Part shown: positions 12,740-22,754 of the stretch, piece after piece
Position numbering within the stretch: position 1 is the first letter of the stretch
Layout: each line of letters starts with the position of its first letter
Assembly (NCBI RefSeq): GCF_950023065.1
Contig: NC_088677.1
Coordinates: 34,183,230-34,247,229 of the forward strand
Reading direction: 5' to 3'
Origin: Planococcus citri
Lineage: Eukaryota > Arthropoda > Insecta > Hemiptera > Pseudococcidae
DNA: 64,000 bases
Made by a program: the position numbers and the translations under genes
Notes under the pieces: model-generated
The model's input: only the letters and a program-made list of their open reading frames with translations
What the model was told of the DNA's origin: nothing
The model's database searches: none

Positions 12740-13640
12740 ACTTTTGTGAACTTCTACAGAAATTTCAGTCATTTTAATCATTTTTATGATTTTAATGCTT
12801 TTTTTGAGAGTTTTTACTTCATTTTAACTCGTTTTTCAATTCTGTTTCATGCGAATTTTTGAGAAATTTTACTAAAATTTTCAGTGTTTTTTGATAATTT
12901 TTTTGTGATTTTATTGCTTTTTTAAGAGTACTTTTACATTATTTTGACACAATTTTCCTACTTTTTCTAGTATTTTTAGAAAATTTCCCAAAACTTCATC
13001 ATTTTTCGATAATTTACAGTATCTAATTTTAATGCTTGAAGATCACTATTCAAGGATGTTTTATGCAACTTATGTTGAATTTTCTCAAATTTTACTATAA
13101 AATTTCGTTGATTTTTGGTAAATCTCAGTGATTTTAATGCCTTTCGAGGATGTTTAAATCATTTTGATCACGCTTGCGTTCTTGAAAAATTTTACTATTT
13201 CATCACGTTTTGGTAATTTATAGTTGAAAAAAAAAATGCTTTTTACTCCTGTGTTTAGGTGAAGGTTCAGCACAATCTTTTATACGTACAATTTTTGATA
13301 ATTTTTCTGGATTTTGCTAAAATATGTATCGTTGATTTTTAGTCATTTTCTGTGATTTTATTGTTTTTTTGAGAATGCCATGTTCACATCATTTTTACGC
13401 GTTTTTTATGCGTTTCCGGCAAACGTCGAAATTTCATTATTTTTCGGTGACTTTTAGTGGTTTTAATGCTGTTTTGAGTAATTTTACATTCATGCATTTT
13501 CGGAAAATTTTACTTTAATGTTATTTTTTTCGTAACGTTTAGTGATTTTAATGCTGTTTTGAGTAATTTTTCATAATTTCAACTTGTTTTCAGCATTTTT
13601 TTTTCATTTTCTGTAAACTTCAACGAAATTCTATTTCTTG
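12740..13640. repeat. Tandem array of a ~105-bp AT-rich unit
   Basis: The core TTTTAATGCTTTTTTGAG recurs in degenerate form near 12790, 12911, 13026, 13132, 13235, 13357, 13462 and 13546. It is followed each time by ACATCATTTT…CGTTTTTCATGC, then TTTACTAAAATTTCATC and a TTTTTGATAATTTT-like tail. Spacing is about 84-122 bp. At least seven diverged units are present. A diverged pair of the same unit occurs at 660-935. Confidence 0.75.
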
Positions 13641-13732
13641 ATTTTACAAAATTTTGACTTTTTAAATAAACTTTTTTTTCTGCTTTTAAACTAATTTTTT
13701 CATCATTTTATACTACACATTTTAACGATAAA

Positions 13733-13852
13733 CTAGGGGGCTTCGCCCCCTAGGTCGCTCCGCGACCTCCGCCTCCATAGCTCGCGCACTCGCTTCGCTC
13801 GTGCTGCTCGCCCTGGCCCTCGCTTCGCTCAGGCCTCTCGCCCCTCCGGGGC
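13733..13852. repeat. Cluster of GC-rich triloop hairpins
   Basis: Five inverted repeats lie end to end. The first is CTAGGGGGC-TTC-GCCCCCTAG (13733-13753) and the second AGGTCGC-TCC-GCGACCT (13752-13768). Two imperfect ones are built on CGCTTCGCTC (13786-13804, 13815-13835). The last is GCCCC-TCC-GGGGC (13840-13852). All have a TTC or TCC triloop. The block is extremely GC-rich against very AT-rich flanks. It follows the ~105-bp tandem array and may be the end of that repeat. The open frame across it (leucine/alanine/proline-rich) looks like a by-product of the composition. Confidence 0.8.
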
Positions 13853-14878
13853 TCACTTTTTTAACAACTCAACTCATGCCCCTGCTCCTAAATGCAAATC
13901 AGCTGAAATGTGTCAATAGCAAATTCTACTCTGGTTCTAAAGTACAATGTTTAAAAAATTCAAGTTTGAACAATATTTCTATCAATTTCTACAATGAATT
14001 AACGACATTTTTTTTCTCAAAAAACTTACATCTATTCACTTCAGATTTATACTTGGCGTATTGAATTACTCTGGTATACTTACTGACTTGATAATTAGCT
14101 ATCATCATTTTTTAGGAGTAAAATTTCTGAAATTCTATATGTAAAATTGGGTAGAAAAATGTTTAAAATTTTTGTAAAATGATGGCATAAAATGAGTAGG
14201 TAGTGAGTATGCTGCAGTAATTCAATCCTATTAAATGAAAATCTGAGGTAGGATAGTCAAATTTGTATCCCAAGTGTAGAAACCCTACCAGTGGTGGCTT
14301 AGCTAAGAGAGGAACGTGACTTGAGCCCCCCCCCCCCCGCGAGTGAAAATTAGAAATAATGCACGCAATAATGAACCGTTTTTTCGACCCATTTTTTTCA
14401 ACAAATTTTTCGCTCTCACTTCACTTGAGCAGTAATTGCACCTTCATTTCCATACAAATTATCATATGTACATTACGAAGGGTTTCCATTACATTACCTC
14501 TAATTTCGATTTTTCATACCTAAATATCTGGTTTTGCCCTCTCTTTGAGAAAATTCTGGCTACACTGTACTGAACCCTTCTTCATCTTCACTTTAACTTT
14601 TTTACAAACAATGTTCCACTAAACATTTAAATTTGTGCTGTTGAAATAAAATCCTAACCCAAATGATCTCAAGTGTAGAACCTCCTCTCCTTATTATTTT
14701 AACAGACACCACATTCCAGTTTTGAAAAAAATAAAATACTATAGCAATGAATGTAACTCGCAACACAACAAACAACAACATCATTCCCTCCTCAACACCC
14801 CTACGCTGTAAACACGCCCACATAGCAACGTTCTGAGTGTATTGTTGTCGGTGTGCATTGTAATACGTGCATTTATAA
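13853..14878. other. Gene-free stretch; 13-C homopolymer at 14326-14338
   Basis: Nothing coding is recognised. The homopolymeric C run interrupts AT-rich sequence. Confidence 0.5.
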
Positions 14879-15222
14879 ACAATAGAGAAAGTGTTTTTTC
14901 AATTTTTTCGGCCTTTAATTTGAAAAATTCCGATTTTTTTTCTTGATGACATATCTACACGTCAAAAGGAACGTTTGAAAAAAAAATTGTCGAAATCGGT
15001 TCGATAGAAAAGGCTGGCGAACTCTATCAAGGTTTCTACTCGAAATTCTATTGTTTAAACACAATAGAAAACGTGTTTTTTCAATTTTTTCGGCCCTTAA
15101 TTTCAAAATTTCCGATTTTTTTTTCTTGATGACATATCTACACGTTAAAAGGAACGTTTAAAAAAAAAATTTGTTGAAATCGGTTCAGTAGAAAAGGCTG
15201 GCGGACTCTATCAAGGTTTTCC
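14879..15222. repeat. Tandem duplication, ~182-bp period
   Basis: Unit 1 begins ACAATAGAGAAAGTG at 14879 and unit 2 begins ACAATAGAAAACGTG at 15061. Both continue through TTTTCAATTTTTTCGGCC, CTTGATGACATATCTACACG, an AAAGGAACGTTT block, CGAAATCGGTTC or its near copy, and GAAAAGGCTGGCG(A/G)ACTCTATCAAGG. The units differ at scattered positions only. GATAGA…TCTATC in unit 1 can form a short stem. Confidence 0.85.
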
Positions 15223-17984
15223 TTCAAACATCTTTTAATATATAAGGATGTCCAATTTTCAATAAATTCCGCAATTTTTTTTAAAACGAATTTTGTCAAA
15301 ATGTTGATATCAAGTTTTCCAATATTTATTTTTGCAATTAAAGAAGTGAAAATTAATTTGAGAACTGAAAATTTCATTTCCATTTACCTTCTATTTTTAA
15401 TCAAAAAAATCCACCCCCCCCCCTACAAAAATGACAACTGTCCTGACACTTCCACTGGCAATTTTTCTAAATCTCCCAGGTCGTAATTTGAAACACAGAG
15501 AAATGTTTTTACTTCCGCGGAATGAATCCAAATGTACCAAGCAACACAGATAACGTTACTCTGCTCCCAATGCTGAGTTGATAAATTTAAAAAACCTGGT
15601 GTAATAAATCTCGGGTAAAAGTACGTATAAATTTTCTACCCTCGAAGCGTAGGTAATTTCATTCCAGATTAAAATCTAGATAACTCGAAAATGAAATGAT
15701 ACCTAATTTCAAATAAAAAATATAATTAAAAAAAAATCAAAATTTTAACTCGATTTAGTTGCATAACTAGAATAATGCGAAGGAAGTTTAATTTTTTATA
15801 CGTACAAGTCACGTCATAATACGGTTATCTACATCTCTTATTCTGCTATTATTCACTCGAAAGCAAAAATGAGTATAAAAAAGTTACTCGACTATCTATC
15901 CGAAAATCACGGAAGAAGCAGCATGACAACAAATTAAAAACTATTTCACAGTTAACGAAATAACAAAGTGTCATGTTTGTTATCGATCAACCGCTGCGAA
16001 ATGCCCTGCAAACAATTATTTGCCAGGATAATCTCTATGGTCGGTTCGACGATATCCTGCCAAGCTTCGCGAAACAATTTTATAAATACGGACACATTTT
16101 CATCTCTATATATTTCATATAACTACCTCTCAACCTACGAAATCTATCATCTCGTTTATACTCGTATACGTAGCTATTTTCATGGTGAAAAAAAAATCAG
16201 CGGTATTTTTTTGATAATTTTCCACATCTCGAGTTGGTAAACTCATCTCTCGATGCGAGATGTGTTATATCAATACCTATCGTTCGTATCGAAGGATGAA
16301 AAATTCGCGTTCGTTAAATCGAGAGATTCGAGCGAAGTAATTCGTTCGTGAAATTTTTCACATTTGTAACAGGTATGAGATTTTTGACGTACCCAGTACC
16401 CACTACCCACCCTCGAAAACAGGCTAAATTCAAATATGTACTTCTACCTGATTTAGCCAAAAATTAACGTAGCAGTCGTATTTCGTCTTGGAAAATATAC
16501 ATCCATTTCGAGCACGCTTATACGTATTATGTACATTAAGACGACGAAAAACAAACAACAACATATTCTTCCCTAGGGCTTTAAGGTACATGCATCAAAG
16601 CAAGACAGTAATTTACTCTATACAAGACGAGCGAGAATCTACAATCATTTTATCTCTATATTTTACTCAAAATAGCATATATCGAGATCGATACGTTCTT
16701 CGAAGAATATCAAACACATTTCTCAATTACATCGCAGGCCTAGGCATATCGTACCTATGTAATTTCAATAACACAAACCGAACGAATTTTTCAAACGAAT
16801 GGTATCGGTTAGAATTTGAAGTTCGACTTGGAATCTTCGATAGCTGAAGAGAATTTCGCTGTTTATTGGCGCTCCATCGTAATATGAGATTTTTGAAACT
16901 TATTTAAAGGAAGCGTTAAAACCATTAGGTTTTTATTACCGCTGATACCCTGGTGTTCCACTTTTCGCACGACACAATTCTTTCTACTTTGCCCTGCCAT
17001 GCCTTTTCTTTTTATTTCATACTTTAATCTTCTAGCGCACAGTGCAGTGCAAGCAAAACGTACGACAATAATTTTCGACTAAGCTTCGAATCGATAGTGA
17101 TTAATGAATTAATATAATAAACGGCCAACTGAGGCGGATTTTCAAGGCGAAACCGGTTTTGTAATAATTACTATTTAATAGCGGTTTTTTTTACATCATT
17201 TCTAAGATTTTTTGATGATATTCCAAAGCAGAAGCATTCGCAACAGCTCGTTTCCAGTTACGTGAATGCCCAGTTACATGCGAAATATGACGATAATCAT
17301 TGCTGGAATCTTTTTTTAATACATGTTTTAAATAATAACGTAAGTAGACCTAAATACGATAATACGCTGCGTACATGAAAACAATTCTACGTTACTATTC
17401 CAAAATCTTTGAAATTCGTTCGCTAATCGTATCCTGGATCAAGCTACCAAATCGTGGAGGGGAAATGCAAATATTTCTCGACGAGGTTAAGTGCAAACCT
17501 TGCACCTGGTCCATTAAATCAAGTGTGGCACGAAATTAATTCGATAAAATTAGAAGATATTGGCATTGATTTAGAGTATAGCTGCTAGCATTTTTTCTCA
17601 CTTACGTTCAAAATGGACGCAGTTGGAATATAACCTGCAGATGAGAGATCTTCAGTATAAAAATTGGACTCAAGTTCATTGATTGGAATTTTGTGAGAAT
17701 TTTTAATTTTCAAAAATTTGCTGGAGGCTCCAAAACTGCATAAAATAGTTCGAAACTTGTTTTAATAAATTAATTCGTTCGAAAAGAGGTGCTCAAGTGG
17801 GTAAAATTTTGATTTTTTTGCCAATGATTTTTTTTAAAAATGTGAGGATTTTGACCAAAGGTGGAGGACCTTCATTTTGAGATGAAAGTTACTCCAAAAA
17901 AAAAAAATGTAACCACGAAGGTGTCCCTGTAAGGGAGGTAGGGTGGTCCTTAACTACATGGTAAAAAAAATGTGCGATTTTTTC
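15223..17984. other. Gene-free stretch
   Basis: No convincing exon. A 10-C run lies at 15414-15423. One GCTGGAGGCTCC motif at 17720-17731 belongs to the family clustered at 63.3-64 kb. Open frames up to 119 codons (16488-16847) begin at non-ATG codons or show no protein features. Confidence 0.45.
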
Positions 17985-17989
17985 CGCTC

Positions 17990-18547
17990 CCACCCCCTAA
18001 AGTGGTAACTTCTGGTGAGAAAATAATTCCCTATTTTTTATTTTTTCCATTTTCAAAAAATTCGGACGGGCCCCTCAATTTTCAAAAATTTGAAAAAACC
18101 CCTAATTCAAAGAAAAATTTATTTTTTAAAATTTCAAAATTTCGAGTTCCATCGTCTCTAAAAGGTACCTTTTGAGTAAAATAGACTCTCACGACGATTT
18201 TAGCCCACTCCCGTGAAAACCAAGCTGACCCCCCAGAATAGGTCAAATTCATAATTATGTGGGATGTCCTAAAATTAGTTGTTTTTGGTCTTTCCTCCTC
18301 CCAACCCACAAAGTGGTGTCCTTTGGTGAGAAAATAATTCCCTATTTTTTATTTTTTCCATTTTCGAAAAATTCGGGCTGCGGTGGGTCCCTCAATTTTC
18401 AAAAATTTGAAAAAAAACCTAATTCAAAGAAAAATGTTCAAAATTTCGAGTTCCATCATCTCTAAAAGGTCACTTTTGAGTAAAATAGACTCTCATGACG
18501 ATTTTAGCCCCCTCCCATGAAAACCAAGCTGACCCTCCCCCCGAATA
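17990..18547. repeat. Tandem duplication, ~306-311-bp period
   Basis: Two units (17990-18240 and 18298-18547) share AAAGTGGT, then GGTGAGAAAATAATTCCC, TTTTTATTTTTTCCATTTTC, CCCTCAATTTTCAAAAATTT, TTCGAGTTCCATC, TCTCTAAAAGGT, GAGTAAAATAGACTCTCA and AAAACCAAGCTGACC in the same order. The units differ by small indels and point changes, so the duplication is fairly young but not fresh. There is no coding content. Confidence 0.88.
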
Positions 18548-19608
18548 GCTGTCCTTCTGAATGCCCATTAAAAAAAAACTTAGAAATCAGGAAATCGGCC
18601 CTTCAAGAAATCAGACCGTTATTGGAAATACGTGATGAGATGTTTTTTTTTGCCAAATAATTGAGATATAATTTGATGAAGTTTGACATCTCAAATGCTT
18701 GTTTACAACTCAAAACTTCCAGGGTCAGAAAAAATGGCATTTTTGCGTTGCATTTAGAAAGAAAAAAAAACACCTAATATAAAACTTGGAGAATAACGGC
18801 TGAAAAAAAAACAAACGCTTTTATTTAAACTTTCAAGTTTCACTACACAAACGACACGAAGACAGACGAGACAAAAATGGTGGATTATTTCGTCGTCAAA
18901 AGTCAATTTGTTAAGCTCCAAGTTGAGACTTGAGAATCGATCTTGTCATGTCTAACTCTCGTACCGATTAATAAAGATAGAAAAAAAAGTAAAAAATTGG
19001 CTCGTTTGGTTAGCTTTTTTTTTGCAGGTGTATTTTTTCGATTTTATAGTTTCACGTTCTACTCTTTTTATACTCCACATATTTGTATGCTTATCTAGGT
19101 CTGAGTAGATTAGATATTTACACGTATACGAAACATGGAAAATAAATTAATTTTTCTCAAAATTAAAATAGTGCTGTTATTTTTCGTGTAAGTAAGGTTT
19201 CTTATTATATGGTACTCGTATTCGTTGGTATTGGTTTTATATTCTTGCGTCGAGTGTTGTGTTTTTATTTAGCCTGTATTTTTTTTTACTCGAATTTAAT
19301 TTTTCTAACACGATTGTATAATGTTTTACAGGTTCGTGTTTTTCCCCTCGATATACTGGAAATTTTCTCACGCAAGTTCGGAACTCGAGTTGGGTATGAA
19401 TAGCTGTATATAGCATCAAAGAGCACATCGTATCACGTAATAATGATAATTTTAAAAGCGTACTATAAAAGTAGGATTCTCTTTGAAAAATAAATACTAT
19501 TCGCAAATCAGCGTGCTGCTGCTGGCTCAATGTAGATTGTAGGTACATTACAAAAATACTCGCATACTATGCAGTACAGATACACACAAACGTTACTAGG
19601 TATAATGG
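18548..19608. other. Gene-free stretch
   Basis: AT-rich sequence without a recognised exon, hairpin or repeat. Confidence 0.5.
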
Positions 19609-19610
19609 TA

Positions 19611-19722
19611 CAGGGTGCGGCAGAAAAACCGAACGTATTTTAAATTGCAATTGCGCCTTCTGTATGCGAGTTACAGAAACGAACAACCCGGCATTGGAAA
19701 GAGAAAAAAAGAACAATTTTTT
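19611..19722 (+). repeat. Left terminal inverted repeat of the mariner-like element
   Basis: A 112-bp arm that pairs with 20461-20572. It starts with CAGGGTGCGG next to a TA dinucleotide and ends in a GAACAATTTTTTT run. Confidence 0.93.
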
Positions 19723-19748
19723 TAGTATCATAACAAACTATCATAGAA

Positions 19749-20448
19749 GACTCGTCAGCCGAACAGCGCGCTTATGCGGTTGAGTGCTTTTTTTGTAATA
19801 ATGATTTCCAGATTTTTACAGTTCGCAAATTTTGAAAACATTCCGCAATTGATCGTAAAAAATCGTTTTTTTTTTCGAAAAAAATGTAGAGACATTGGGT
19901 CAAAAACTTCGTAGAAACTGGCTCTGTGTGTGAAAAATCCTTCTGGTATGCAGAAGTCCGTGAAAACCTCCTGGTAATCCAATTTGTTCGTGAAGGGTTA
20001 ATGAAAAGTCCGAGTTGTTCCGCCTGCATACACGCAAACGCAACCAGGAGATGCCAAAACGAGTTCTCTCGGCTTGAATTGGCGAGGAAGAGTGTACTGG
20101 ACGACACGACGCGCCATACAGCTGACAAAACAATGATTTTGTTTACGTCAGACGTTTGGTAACCAGTTAATTTTGAATAGTGCCAATCTTGTCTGACTGT
20201 CGCGCTTGCCCGATTTTTCATTTTGTGATTTCTTTTTATGGGGGTATCTGAAGTCAAAGGTGCATGAAACTAAACCAGGTGATCTGGAGGAGTTAAAAAC
20301 TCCGATTAGACATCATTTTAACAATATTCCGATGTCCATGTTGGAAAAAGTGTACAAAGATTTTGTTGCAAGATTTCGCAAATGTATCCAAAATAAGGGT
20401 ATTCTTTTGACCGATTTTATTTATAAAGCAACTGAGCTATCAAAATAA
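19749..20448 (+). pseudogene. Remnant of a DDE (Tc1/mariner-type) transposase
   Basis: The frame from 19749 gives an N-terminal helix-turn-helix region: SSAEQRAYAVECFF, later HWVKNFVETGSV, then FVREGLMKSPSCSA, as in insect transposases of this type. It contains two in-frame stops (a TGA near 19830 and a TAG near 19890). A typical basic linker is also garbled, which suggests a frameshift. From about 20206, in another frame, the C-terminal part follows: CDFFLWGYLKSKV, LEELKTPIRHHFNNIP, then a final FRKCIQNKG, ending in TAA at 20448. The domain between, including the catalytic acidic residues other than possibly the last, is missing. An intact enzyme would need about 340 residues, so this one is certainly inactive. 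Confidence 0.9.
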
Positions 20449-20460
20449 ATTTTTTTACCG

Positions 20461-20572
20461 AAAAAATTGTTCTTTTTTTCTCTTTCCAATGCCGGGTTGT
20501 TCGTTTCTCTAACTCACATACATAAGGCGCAATTGCGATTTAAAATACGTTCGGTTTTTCTGCCGCACCCTG
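20461..20572 (-). repeat. Right terminal inverted repeat of the mariner-like element
   Basis: A 112-bp reverse-complement partner of 19611-19722. It ends in CCGCACCCTG followed by TA. Confidence 0.93.
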
Positions 20573-20574
20573 TA

Positions 20575-21719
20575 TAAGGTCTTTGTAAATTCAAACGAAA
20601 TGTATATTCGGTTAATTTTATGCTGGTTGAAGATATTATTGATTTATTTTGCGACGCCTTGAAACTTTCATTTGTTCGCGTTCGGAACGGTGAATTTTTC
20701 GACAATATAGCCGGCAGTATTTAATGTACTATGTCGAGACATTAACTTTTACTGCAGTACCAAGACCCTGTGTAGGACTAGAACGAGCAAACTGGACGTT
20801 GGTAGAATATTTTTACGAGAATTGCGACCACAAAATGATAAGCGTGCTTTTTGCACTGACAAAGATTTTGCGCCGCCTTTATCGCGGTTTCTCAATGTGT
20901 ATTATTAAAATGTCTTCGCGTATAAAACTTTATTCGAAAATGTCTACGACTTGTGACTGTGGTATACGTCGTGCTCCGAATTTTTTCCAAACCGCTGTTT
21001 CGAATTCGAGAATTTCATTCTGCGGTGTGGAAGGAGTAGGGGAAAAAAGCTAAAATGTGGGTTTTAAATACATTAGCGGAAAGTTCAACGCCGTTACGTA
21101 TGGGTTAATTAGAAATATTTGCTGATAAGATTTTCTCTTTAGGTTGGTAAAAAGTGAACAGATTATTGAAATTCATTGATAATTTAATTGGTTTTCGATC
21201 GAAGTATAGTTTAACCTTTGATTAGAATTTTATTTCCGGTTATTTGACTCGTATTATAGACCGTGAAAGAAGATGTTTTGCATTTTTTTTACTCGTCTCG
21301 AATAACTCGCCGAATTCCTTACTTGAAATTCACTCGGATGTGCTTTTGTATCCGGTGGAAAAGAAATTAAAACACTGTGAGAGCAGGATTTTTTCCTGGA
21401 AAAGTGTGTTCTTCTAAGTATATTTCTTTGGTAAAATAAATAAAATTATCGTAAGAGTGTCCAGTATTTTTAGCTCCATAAAAATGGTCCTAATTCACCG
21501 ATTAATTTGAGTGTTTGTTTTTGTTTTTCACTTTGTTCAGCAATTCTGAAATTTTGAAGCGTTCAAACTTAAAACTTGACGCTCCACAATCATTTTTTTC
21601 TGTTATTCTTAATTTTTTTGAATTTTGGGCATGTTTTGATGACTTAGAGGAGGGAGGGATGGTTAAAATAAGGGTTGGATTAAAAAAGTGAACCAATTTA
21701 ACTCAACGTCTATAAATTA
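20575..21719. other. Gene-free stretch
   Basis: A 109-codon frame at 20724-21053 is relatively rich in cysteine but matches nothing I recognise and lacks splice context. The rest is unremarkable AT-rich DNA. Confidence 0.4.
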
Positions 21720-21720
21720 C

Positions 21721-22754
21721 AGGGCTCGTATTCGGTTACTTTTTGAGTAACTAAGTTGCTAAAATTACAAATAACTTTTGGTTACTTTTTCAAAATTTTG
21801 GTTACTAAAATTACTTACTTTTTTGAAATTTTTACATATTCAATTTTTCATTTTCCTGCATTACGATTACGTAGCTCTGTTTTTGGCTTGAATTGAGAAT
21901 TGTCAAAATTGCCAAAAATTGTTGTGCCTGGCTACAAATTTCTGAAAAATGTCGTTTGTTGACTAAAAATTCCAAGTGCTCCATCTTTTTTTTCAAAAAT
22001 TTCCCATTTCTAGAAAGCCTTGCCTTTTTTCTAAAGTTTTCTAAGTTTCGCTTTTTGCCAACATTTTCAAATCGAATATCGATTTTACCAACAAGTTGCA
22101 AAAAATCCTGCTTTTTTTGACATAAACTCTAAAATATATCACTTTTTGCCAATAGTTTCCAATGAGTCCAAGTCTTGCTCTTTGCCAAAAATTCTCGGTC
22201 CTACTAAATTGCTTAAAATTGTAGCTTTTTCGCTTGAAAATTGCCAAAAAGTCTCATTCTTTAAACTGAAAATTGCTATAAAATTTCACTTTTTTTTTCA
22301 AAATTTTCCCGAAAAAAATGCTGTCTTTGCTGGAATTATTAAAATCTTGCTTTTTTGCTAAAAATTGTCTAAAACTCTGAGTTTTATGTCCAAAATTGTT
22401 GAAAAGTTTCCCTTCAATAGGTACCAAAAAAATACGAAATAGACCACACAGTCTCACTTTCCCAATACCAAAATTTAGTAAAAAATATCATTTTTTGCCA
22501 ATATTGCCAAAAAGCCTTGCTTTTGCTATAAAGCTGTGGAAGTTTTAATCGAGTTTCATTATTAGATTTTTATTGGAATGTTTAGGTATTCCTTCTTAAT
22601 TTTTTAAAAATTTTTAATCGAAATATTTTGGCATTTTTGGTAACTTTTTTCTTGCATTAAAATGTTTTGCTCACATCTTATAACTTTTTAAGTTACTTTT
22701 TAAATTTTTGTTAATTACTAAAGTTACTTTTAAAAAAAAATTAAGTACGAGCCC
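21721..22754. mobile_element. Composite repeat with GGGCTCGTA ends and ~31-bp minisatellite
   Basis: The left end reads AGGGCTCGTATTCGGTTACT and the right end reads AAAAGTTACTTTT…TTAAGTACGAGCCCC-type sequence. The element is therefore bounded by short inverted repeats of GGGCTCGTA. GTTACTTTTT-rich flanks surround a central array (about 21890-22540) of the unit also seen at 1-470, built around TTTTTGCCAAAAATTG. This is the complete version of the element truncated at the window start. It is probably a non-autonomous DNA element of about 1.03 kb, with no transposase. Confidence 0.72.

Larger units (their letters stand above)
19611..20572 (+). mobile_element. Tc1/mariner-like DNA transposon, internally deleted, 112-bp TIRs
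   Basis: A 962-bp element flanked by TA on both sides (19609-19610 and 20573-20574), the target duplication of the Tc1/mariner superfamily. The ends begin CAGGGTGCGGCAGAAAAACC. The left TIR (19611-19722) and right TIR (20461-20572) match over 112 bp with only four differences visible. Between them lie the two ends of a DDE transposase reading frame with the central catalytic part missing. The high TIR identity suggests fairly recent transposition, probably in trans, because the copy itself cannot make a transposase. Confidence 0.93.

Noticed and set aside
13801..14064. Leucine/alanine/proline-rich open frame over the GC block
   Set aside because: The composition is explained by the GC-rich hairpins. 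The remainder is ordinary AT-rich noise, and the start codon is not ATG.
16488..16847. 119-codon open frame
   Set aside because: It begins at a TTG, which is not a normal eukaryotic start, and the translation has no domain-like features.
19772..20257. 161-codon open frame on the - strand inside the mariner-like element
   Set aside because: It is the antisense shadow of the transposase remnant, whose recognisable motifs are on the + strand.
20724..21053. Cysteine-containing 109-codon frame
   Set aside because: The cysteine spacing fits no motif I know, and there is no signal peptide or splice context.
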